Of a stretch of 12,505 nucleotides of DNA, positions 7,235 through 12,505 are shown in pieces. The stretch spans positions 1-12,505 of the forward strand of contig PWOE01000098.1 of NCBI GenBank assembly GCA_003557585.1, written 5' to 3'. The stretch comes from Candidatus Nealsoniibacteriota bacterium (lineage in GTDB: Bacteria; Patescibacteriota; Minisyncoccia; Minisyncoccales; CSSED10-335). Below the pieces are notes generated by a model. It had not been told where the DNA came from and did no database searches. It was given only the letters and a program-made list of their open reading frames with translations. Within the stretch, counting starts at the first letter, position 1, and every line of letters begins with the position of its first letter. The translations under genes and the position numbers were made by a program.

Positions 7235-7475
7235 GTTTTGATAAATTGGGTAAAACATTTTTGTTTTATCCATAGGGTGCACTTCTTGTTGACAGCCAGG
7301 AATGTGTTCCCGGATTTAAGGGTGATATGCTTGTTGTGAAACAAGCACATTAAGGAAAAAAAGGAGATTTGCCGTACAGAAAGCATTAACTGTTCGCAAA
7401 TGAAAGTTCAATAATTTATTGAGTCTTCCATATTGTTTTTTATGCCTTCACGGCAAATTTTCCCTTTTCCTTTTA
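7235..7475 (+). ncRNA. Candidate structured RNA: small RNA or long pfkA leader
   Basis: Starting just after the promoter, the region folds into a chain of hairpins. A 10-bp stem (7248-7257 with 7262-7271, one G-T pair, TTTT loop) comes first. A short stem (7296-7302 with 7307-7313, one mismatch) follows. Then comes a 7-bp perfect stem (7329-7335 with 7340-7346) closed by a GTGA tetraloop of the stable GNRA class, with further pairs outside. A 9-bp perfect long-range helix (7367-7375 with 7450-7458) extends imperfectly into purine-rich 7352-7366 and pyrimidine-rich 7459-7474, and encloses a TCAATA/TATTGA hairpin (7408-7413, 7417-7422). GGGTG occurs three times (7231, 7275, 7320). No open frame of substance is present. 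A 6S-like RNA is one possibility, but I do not recognise RNase P, tmRNA or SRP RNA motifs. The 3' end is a guess. Confidence 0.4.
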
Positions 7476-7511
7476 CATTCGGAAGAGGGAAAGCATACTT
7501 CCCCAAAAAAT

Positions 7512-7571
7512 AGAAATCCGAAATTTTATTTAGACCACAGGAAACAGAAATATGGATTTCTGATACAGAAA
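7512..7571 (+). promoter_or_regulatory. Possible switchable hairpin in the pfkA leader
   Basis: AGAAATCC (7512-7519) is perfectly complementary to GGATTTCT (7554-7561). The TTTCTG at 7557-7562 can instead pair with CAGAAA at 7545-7550 or with CAGAAA at 7566-7571. These three helices exclude one another, as in attenuators or riboswitches, but no known class is recognised. Confidence 0.3.
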
Positions 7572-7661
7572 CATTGAAATAAAATCACAGAACCGGCAAA
7601 ATTACACCAGCAAATTTATATGGTTGAATTTTGCTTTTTTATTGAGAAAAAAAGAACAAAT

Positions 7662-8759
7662 ATGAAAAAAAGAGTTTTAGTAGCTACCGGTGGCGGAGAT
7701 TGCCCCGGTTTAAACGCAGTTATCAGGGCTATTACCCTGAGGGCATCGCAGGAGAAGAGCTGGGAAGTAGTTGGAAGCATCAATGCTTTCGATGGTATTT
7801 TAAATGAACCCCAGGAGATTGTTGTATTAGACGATAAAAAAGTAGGAGGTATTCACATTCGTGGAGGTACCATTATTGGCACAACCACTAAAGGTGGCCC
7901 TTTTGCATGGCCCATAAAAAATTCCGACGGAACCTGGGGAAGTGCCGACCGCTCCGACGAAATGATACGCCGTTTACAGTTCCTGGGTGTTGATGCTGTT
8001 ATCAATATCGGTGGCGATGGTTCGCAATCCATCTCACAACGATTTTATGAAAAAGGTTTAAACATTATAGGTGTTCCCAAAACCATTGACAACGACCTTT
8101 CTGCAACTGACTTCACTTTCGGTTTTCAAACTGCCGTTCAGGAGGCAACCACAGCTGTTGACAAACTGGTTACCACAGCTGACAGCCACAACCGGGTATT
8201 AATACTTGAGGTAATGGGACGTTATGCCGGATGGATTGCCCTGCACTCTGCCGTTGCCGGTGGAGCGCATGTGTGCCTGATACCCGAAATACCTTATGAC
8301 ATCCCGAAAGTTGTGGAAAGAATATACCAACGATTTACCAAGGGCAGGGGTTTTGCCATTATTGTTGTGGCAGAAGGTGCAAAGCCTAAAGATGGCGAAA
8401 TGTATTACGAAGAAAGCGATGAAACCGGATATAAGAATGTAAGACTTGGCGGTATTGCCACCAAGCTGATGAGAGAACTTAAAGAAGGGGGCCTTGAAGC
8501 CGATATGCGTGAAACTGTATTGGGTCACCTGCAACGTGGTGGTACACCCATCGCATACGACAGAGTTCTGGCAACACAGTTTGGTGTTAAAGCATTTGAG
8601 ATGGTAATGGAAGGAAGATTTGGAGAAATGGTAGCATACCGCCATCCCAATATCGTATCTGTTCCATTTAAGGAAGCTATTGCGAAATACAACTTTGTAG
8701 ATCCTGCTTCTGACCTGGTTAAAACTGCCAGAGGGGTGGGAATATGCCTGGGAGATTAA
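7662..8759 (+). CDS. pfkA: 6-phosphofructokinase
   Basis: This enzyme phosphorylates fructose 6-phosphate to fructose 1,6-bisphosphate, committing sugar to glycolysis. The ATG at 7662 gives 365 residues beginning MKKRVLVATGGGDCPG, which matches the family N-terminus; an in-frame ATG at 7620 would add 14 atypical residues. Motifs are GGDCPGLNAVIRA at 11-23 (nucleotide binding), GGDGS at 117-121, PKTIDND at 139-145 with the catalytic Asp143, MGRYAGW at 185-191 and GHLQRGGTPIAYDR at 288-301 (substrate site). Gly120 in GGDGS is the ATP-type residue, whereas Lys140 in PKTIDND is the residue seen in PPi-dependent and group III enzymes. This mixed signature occurs in ATP-using group III PFKs, so ATP is the likelier donor. 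It is monocistronic, with a long structured upstream region and a strong terminator after it. Confidence 0.95.
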   Translation: MKKRVLVATGGGDCPGLNAVIRAITLRASQEKSWEVVGSINAFDGILNEPQEIVVLDDKKVGGIHIRGGTIIGTTTKGGPFAWPIKNSDGTWGSADRSDEMIRRLQFLGVDAVINIGGDGSQSISQRFYEKGLNIIGVPKTIDNDLSATDFTFGFQTAVQEATTAVDKLVTTADSHNRVLILEVMGRYAGWIALHSAVAGGAHVCLIPEIPYDIPKVVERIYQRFTKGRGFAIIVVAEGAKPKDGEMYYEESDETGYKNVRLGGIATKLMRELKEGGLEADMRETVLGHLQRGGTPIAYDRVLATQFGVKAFEMVMEGRFGEMVAYRHPNIVSVPFKEAIAKYNFVDPASDLVKTARGVGICLGD

Positions 8760-8787
8760 TTACCGGAAAACTTTTCAACATATACAG

Positions 8788-8820
8788 AAAACTGCAGCTT
8801 TCAGAAGTTGCAGTTTTTTT
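8788..8820 (+). terminator. Intrinsic terminator after pfkA
   Basis: A 13-bp stem (8788-8800 with 8805-8817, one G-T pair at 8797/8808) with a TCAG loop is followed by T continuing to 8820. It lies 28 bp after the pfkA stop and separates pfkA from priA. Confidence 0.88.
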
Positions 8821-8838
8821 ATTATCCCATTAATTCCC

Positions 8839-8846
8839 TAAATTTA
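8839..8846 (+). promoter_or_regulatory. Possible -7 box of priA
   Basis: TAAATTTA matches TAnnTTTG at seven of eight positions and lies 30 bases before the priA ATG, just after the pfkA terminator. It is the best candidate in the short gap, but no -33 element is clear. Confidence 0.3.
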
Positions 8847-8875
8847 TCATCTGATAAAAATCTTCTGATGCTCCC

Positions 8876-11371
8876 ATGACGGAACCAACCCTTTTTGCCG
8901 ACATACTGCTCCCGTTGCCCCTGCCTGACTACTTTACCTACAGGGTGCCCACCGGGCTAAACAGCAGTATGCAAACTGGCATAAGGGTGGTTGTTCCATT
9001 CGGGCCCCGAAAAGTTTATTCCGGGCTTGTCAGGAAAATTCATCATACTCCACCTCAAAAATTTCAGGCCAGATACATATTGTCGGTACTGGATGAAGTA
9101 CCATTGGTTTTTGAAAAACAGTTTGAGTTCTGGGAGTGGATTGCCGATTACTATATGGCTACCCCTGGCGAAGTGATGAATACTGCCCTGCCACCGGCCT
9201 TAAAACTGGCAAGTGAAACACGCATTACTCTCAATCCTGAATTTGACCAGGACTTTCAAAATCTCAGTGAGAAGGAATATCTCATTGCCGAAGCCCTGGA
9301 AATTCAGAAAACATTATCCATAAGTGAAGTAAGCAAGATCACAGGATTGCAGAAAGTTTTTCCGCTCATTGGCAACCTCATGGAGAAAAAAGTGATTCTC
9401 CTGAAGGAAGAGCTGGAAAACCCTTACCGGCAAAAGTTGGAGAAATTTGTAAGGCTGAGTGCTGTTTATGATGAGGAAGAGAAGTTGAAGGAAGCCTTTG
9501 ATGAGACCGAAAAACGCGCCCCTAAACAACTGGAAGTTCTGATGGCATACATCAGGCTTTCCAAACGCTATGTGTCGGATGTACGCGAAGTGCCTGCCCG
9601 GGAAATATCTGCCCTGGTAAAAAACGCATCTCCGGCCATAGATGCACTGGTAAAAAAAGGGGTACTGGATGTATACAAAAACAAGGTGAGCCGTTTTGAC
9701 CATTCGGAGAAATATGCTGCTGCTATTGACTTTAATGGTTATCAGCAACAGGCCCTTGAAGAGATCAGAAAAAGCTGGAAGGAGAAGGACGTGGTTTTGC
9801 TACATGGGGTAACATCGAGCGGAAAGACAGAAATTTACATTGATCTTATCAGGGAAGCCATAGAAAAAGGACAACAGGTATTGTATCTGTTACCGGAAAT
9901 TGCTCTTACAACCCAGATTATACGGCGGATCCAGGCACATTTTGGGGATAAAGCAGGTGTTTACCACTCACGGTTCAACGTAATGGAACGCACCGAGGTG
10001 TGGAACAATCTGGCACTGGGCGGCATAGAATCACTGCAAACCACCATCCGATACCAACTGGTGGTGGGTCCGCGCTCGGCGCTGTTTCTGCCGTGGCAAA
10101 ACCCGGGACTAATCATTGTTGACGAAGAGCATGAAGCCTCCTTTAAGCAGCACGACCCGGCACCGCGCTATCATGCCCGTGATGCGGCCATCTGGCTGGC
10201 AAACAGTTTTGGAGCCAAAGTACTGCTGGGCTCGGCAACACCTTCCGTTGAAAGCTATTTCAACGCCCGCAGCGGAAAATTCGGTCTGGTGGAACTCAGT
10301 AAAAGATATGGGGGTATGCTGTTGCCCGAGGTCCTGGTAGCCGACATTAAAAAGGAAACCCGGCACAAAACCATGAAATCGCACCTTTCGTCTCTGCTGT
10401 TTAAGCACATTGAAGAAGCCCTCGAAAATCAGAAACAGGTTATTTTGTTTCAAAATCGCAGAGGTTTTTCGCCTCGGATGGAATGCGAACATTGCAACTA
10501 CATACCCACCTGTACACAATGCGATGTGAGCCTGGTATACCACAAACATATAAACAAAATGAAGTGCCACTACTGCGGTTATACCATAAAACCGCATAAC
10601 CAGTGCCCCTCATGTGGTTCTGCCGATATCAAACTGAAAGGCTTTGGCACTGAAAAAATTGAAGAAGAACTGCCGCTGCTTTTTCCCGATGCAACCATAA
10701 AAAGGATGGACCTCGATACGACCCGCGCCAAAAATGCCTATTCAAATATCATTCATGACTTTGAGGATAAGCGTATCGATATCCTGGTGGGCACCCAGAT
10801 GGTAAGTAAAGGTCTGGATTTTGAAAATGTATCAGTTGTGGGGATACTCAGTGCTGATAGTATGCTCAGCTTCCCCGATTTCCGGGCACACGAAAGAGCT
10901 TACCAGATGATGGCGCAGGTGAGCGGGCGGGCAGGACGAAAAAACGACAGGGGCAAAGTAATCATTCAGGCTTTCGATCCCTGGCATGCCATCATCAGGC
11001 AAGTGATCGATAATAACTACATTGAAATGTACAAGAACCAGATACTGGAAAGACGGAATTTTCTATACCCTCCTTTTTTCCGGCTGGCACAAATAACTCT
11101 TATGCACACCGACCCCAAAATGGTAAACAGTGCTGCTGATGCACTGGCGCGGGAGATCAGGAAGTCCTTCCCCGAAAAACTGGTACTGGGCCCTGAATAC
11201 CCAATGGTATCGCGCATCAGGGCGCAATATCTGAAGAACATCATAGTAAAAATCGACCGCAATGCAGGACTTCTCCAGAAGAAGGAAATCCTTAAAAACA
11301 TCCTTCACGAGTTCAGTCTCAATGCAAAATGGAAACCGGTAAGGGTAAAAATCAATGTAGACCCGGCCTGA
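8876..11371 (+). CDS. priA: Primosomal protein N' (replication restart helicase PriA)
   Basis: PriA is a 3'-5' superfamily 2 DNA helicase that recognises stalled or repaired forks and reloads the replicative helicase. The 831 residues are typical of Bacteroidota PriA and about 100 longer than E. coli. Residues 1-105 are the 3'-DNA-binding domain (FADILLPLPLPDYFTY start). A winged-helix region follows, then the helicase core with Walker A GVTSSGKT at 311-318, the DEEH box at 416-419 and GSATPS at 452-457. Eight zinc-binding cysteines (537, 540, 546, 549, 564, 567, 577, 580) form the PriA zinc insert. GTQMVSKGLDF at 639-649 and QVSGRAGR at 681-688 belong to helicase motifs V and VI. All key residues are present. 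The stop codon abuts that of the convergent DivIC-like gene with no gap, so there is no dedicated terminator hairpin between them. Confidence 0.97.
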   Translation: MTEPTLFADILLPLPLPDYFTYRVPTGLNSSMQTGIRVVVPFGPRKVYSGLVRKIHHTPPQKFQARYILSVLDEVPLVFEKQFEFWEWIADYYMATPGEVMNTALPPALKLASETRITLNPEFDQDFQNLSEKEYLIAEALEIQKTLSISEVSKITGLQKVFPLIGNLMEKKVILLKEELENPYRQKLEKFVRLSAVYDEEEKLKEAFDETEKRAPKQLEVLMAYIRLSKRYVSDVREVPAREISALVKNASPAIDALVKKGVLDVYKNKVSRFDHSEKYAAAIDFNGYQQQALEEIRKSWKEKDVVLLHGVTSSGKTEIYIDLIREAIEKGQQVLYLLPEIALTTQIIRRIQAHFGDKAGVYHSRFNVMERTEVWNNLALGGIESLQTTIRYQLVVGPRSALFLPWQNPGLIIVDEEHEASFKQHDPAPRYHARDAAIWLANSFGAKVLLGSATPSVESYFNARSGKFGLVELSKRYGGMLLPEVLVADIKKETRHKTMKSHLSSLLFKHIEEALENQKQVILFQNRRGFSPRMECEHCNYIPTCTQCDVSLVYHKHINKMKCHYCGYTIKPHNQCPSCGSADIKLKGFGTEKIEEELPLLFPDATIKRMDLDTTRAKNAYSNIIHDFEDKRIDILVGTQMVSKGLDFENVSVVGILSADSMLSFPDFRAHERAYQMMAQVSGRAGRKNDRGKVIIQAFDPWHAIIRQVIDNNYIEMYKNQILERRNFLYPPFFRLAQITLMHTDPKMVNSAADALAREIRKSFPEKLVLGPEYPMVSRIRAQYLKNIIVKIDRNAGLLQKKEILKNILHEFSLNAKWKPVRVKINVDPA

Positions 11372-11659
11372 TCATTCGGGTATGATGAAAATATCCTCAT
11401 TTTCGCGTTTCATGAGGTACTTTTCGCGGGCGTATCGTTCGAGCTCTTCGGGGTTGTTTTTGAGTTTATCCAGATCAATACTGTCGCGTTGAATTTCCTG
11501 CAGATAATATTCCTTTTCGGCATTAAAGTCTTTAAGCTGACGCGAATAACGGTACTGCTGAATCAGATTGTTCTGATCAAAAAACATAAACCACACAAGC
11601 ACAGCAATGAGTACAAGTATGTATTTGTTTTTGAGAAAAGATGGGATTTTATCGAGCAT
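11372..11659 (-). CDS. Septum formation initiator, DivIC/FtsB-like
   Basis: This small bitopic cell-division protein belongs to the FtsB/DivIC family, whose members join FtsL and FtsQ/DivIB in the divisome. From the ATG at 11659 it has 95 residues: a short cytoplasmic start, one membrane segment at about 13-27 (ILVLIAVLVWFMFF), a coiled coil at about 29-68, and the family C-terminal motif ELERYAREKYLMKRENEDIF at 72-91. An in-frame TTG at 11674 would add five residues, but it lies almost at the transcription start predicted from the -7 box at 11677-11684, so the ATG is preferred. It sits 39 bp after tsaB on the same strand, with its own promoter candidate. Confidence 0.9.
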   Translation of the reverse strand: MLDKIPSFLKNKYILVLIAVLVWFMFFDQNNLIQQYRYSRQLKDFNAEKEYYLQEIQRDSIDLDKLKNNPEELERYAREKYLMKRENEDIFIIPE

Positions 11660-11676
11660 AACCGTTTTTTTCAAAG

Positions 11677-11684
11677 CAAAGATA
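11677..11684 (-). promoter_or_regulatory. -7 box of the DivIC-like gene
   Basis: On the minus strand this reads TATCTTTG, an exact TAnnTTTG match. Transcription would begin near 11671, only about 12 bases before the ATG at 11659, which argues for the ATG rather than the upstream TTG as start. The -33 element is not obvious and would lie inside the end of tsaB. Confidence 0.5.
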
Positions 11685-11698
11685 ACGCATTTTTCACT

Positions 11699-12394
11699 TT
11701 AGTGCAGGCCTTTAACTTTTGGTTTACCGGCCACAAAATCCTTCAAATAAAAAGGTTCAAAATAGGCCAGATCTTCAAACTTCTTTTGAATAAATTTTTC
11801 AAGAGCAAAGTTCAACAGACCATTTACACCGGGATGAATATCATCATAAAAAAGTGCATTGGTGTGGCTGATTACCGCCCTACACTTGGGGGCACCATCT
11901 CCGAAAAAGGCTACTTTTCCTTTTTCAAGCAAATAAGTGAATGCATTTTCGTCAATAATCTCGGCAGATGTTTCCCTGATTTCATTAAGAGATTTGTCGT
12001 AAACGGCATTATAAACCTCCATGCGTCGGGCATCAATCATAGGTACAAAAAAGTCTGCATTTACGAAGCCCGGCTGAACTGCTGTTGCTGCAAGCGACTG
12101 CAGGGTGTTGATAGCAATAAGAGGTATATCAAGTGCATAACAGAGACCTTTGGCTACCGAAACACCAATACGCAGTCCGGTATATGAACCAGGACCCATG
12201 CTTACCGCCACAGCATCCAGGTTTTTAAATCCTATGGCGGCTTCTCTTAGAACTTCGTCAATAAAGGATGTAAGTAAAGATGAATGAGAATACTGCATGC
12301 TTTTATCTTCGCGTAAAGCAATGATCTTATTTCCTTGTGCAAGACCAACGGAGCATACTTTCGTGGCTGTTTCAATCAGAAGAATATTACTCAT
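11699..12394 (-). CDS. tsaB: tRNA threonylcarbamoyladenosine biosynthesis protein TsaB
   Basis: TsaB is the inactive ASKHA-fold partner of TsaD (with TsaE) in making the t6A modification at position 37 of ANN-reading tRNAs. The 231 residues are the normal family length. Marks include ILLIETATKVCSVGL at 4-18, SHSSLL at 36-41, the glycine-rich SMGPGSYTGLRIG at 65-77, and DARRMEVY at 121-128. A -7 box TAATTTTG (minus strand, 12417-12424) lies just upstream of the ATG at 12394. The DivIC-like gene follows 39 bp downstream on the same strand. Confidence 0.96.
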   Translation of the reverse strand: MSNILLIETATKVCSVGLAQGNKIIALREDKSMQYSHSSLLTSFIDEVLREAAIGFKNLDAVAVSMGPGSYTGLRIGVSVAKGLCYALDIPLIAINTLQSLAATAVQPGFVNADFFVPMIDARRMEVYNAVYDKSLNEIRETSAEIIDENAFTYLLEKGKVAFFGDGAPKCRAVISHTNALFYDDIHPGVNGLLNFALEKFIQKKFEDLAYFEPFYLKDFVAGKPKVKGLH

Positions 12395-12416
12395 TTTTTA
12401 AATTTCCGGTGAGCTG

Positions 12417-12424
12417 CAAAATTA
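12417..12424 (-). promoter_or_regulatory. -7 box of tsaB
   Basis: On the minus strand this reads TAATTTTG, an exact TAnnTTTG match. Transcription would begin near 12411, leaving about 17 bases of leader. No clear -33 element is seen. Confidence 0.45.
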
Positions 12425-12471
12425 CAACTTCACAGGGAATTTTACGCACTGCCCGTTGAATAATAATAAGA

Positions 12472-12505
12472 CTAATCACCGAAGAGTTCGCTACGACCCA
12501 CTTTA
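12472..12505 (-). CDS. Possible C-terminal end of an upstream minus-strand gene
   Basis: On the minus strand one frame enters from the right edge and ends at TAG (complement of 12472-12474), giving KVGRSELFGD. Its composition looks like a real protein end and its spacing of about 77 bp to tsaB is ordinary, but ten codons are too few to identify a family or to exclude chance. Confidence 0.25.
   Translation of the reverse strand, partial: KVGRSELFGD

Larger units (their letters stand above)
7162..7661. other. 500-bp non-coding region upstream of pfkA
   Basis: It separates the methyltransferase stop from the pfkA start. It holds the promoter at 7222-7229, the candidate structured RNA (7235-7475), and a second structured segment at 7512-7571 with alternative pairings. 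A weaker -7-like box GAATTTTG at 7626-7633 (one mismatch) could start a short 22-base leader for pfkA. No clear terminator follows the methyltransferase gene, and no protein gene is supportable on either strand. Confidence 0.6.

Noticed and set aside
7291..7313. Resemblance to the SRP RNA apical domain (CAGCC, CAGGAA)
   Set aside because: The characteristic order of the GGAA tetraloop and the asymmetric loop is absent; the similarity is a few bases only.
7186..7386. 66-codon open frame on the minus strand, upstream of pfkA
   Set aside because: It overlaps the strong plus-strand promoter and the hairpin chain, has no recognisable family features, and its low-complexity, cysteine/lysine-rich composition looks like non-coding sequence.
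7620..7661. Upstream ATG start for pfkA adding 14 residues
   Set aside because: Family alignment begins at MKKRVLVATGGGDCPG (ATG 7662); the extra residues are hydrophobic and atypical, and a possible -7 box overlaps them.
1..12505. Mobile element, CRISPR array or phage
   Set aside because: No transposase or integrase genes, no regularly spaced repeats and no terminal inverted repeats were seen.

Overview
The window looks like the chromosome of a Bacteroidota organism, probably of the Bacteroidales/Marinilabiliales type. The evidence is the promoter signature: -7 boxes matching TAnnTTTG sit just upstream of several genes. Other support is A-rich translation starts without strong Shine-Dalgarno sequences, moderate G+C, and Bacteroidota-type versions of PriA, TsaB, DivIC and the THUMP methyltransferase. 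There are no tRNA or rRNA genes, CRISPR arrays, insertion sequences or phage genes.

Left third (1-4257) is a catabolic/redox neighbourhood. A sugar-phosphate isomerase/epimerase-like TIM barrel (208-1203, +) converges on a two-gene minus-strand operon, and the two units share a near-perfect bidirectional terminator (1281-1319). The first operon gene (2923-4257) is a Tat-exported, probably lipid-anchored Gfo/Idh/MocA oxidoreductase. The second, 30 bp downstream (1342-2892), is the most unusual protein here: a membrane-anchored NapC/NrfH-type tetraheme cytochrome c fused to a formylglycine-generating-enzyme-like (SUMF1) domain that lacks the FGE active-site cysteines. My inference is an envelope oxidation module for a sugar or glycoside linked to the quinone pool. 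A short protein tail at 2-88 may be the remnant of an alpha/beta hydrolase.

Middle (4258-8820): a 445-bp intergenic region contains a GC-rich island with hairpins and a start-less open frame. It is followed by hutI (imidazolonepropionase, histidine degradation) and a THUMP-domain RNA methyltransferase that probably starts at TTG. Next comes a 500-bp non-coding stretch with a very good promoter and a chain of strong hairpins, which is either a structured leader of the phosphofructokinase gene or a separate small RNA. Then come pfkA and a strong intrinsic terminator.

Right third (8821-12505) is housekeeping: priA (replication restart helicase) on +, converging with abutting stop codons on a DivIC/FtsB-like division gene and tsaB (tRNA t6A synthesis) on -. 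The last bases may hold the end of another minus-strand gene.

The two observations most worth pursuing are the tetraheme-FGE fusion with its Gfo/Idh partner, and the structured RNA region upstream of pfkA, which includes a segment with three mutually exclusive pairing partners.
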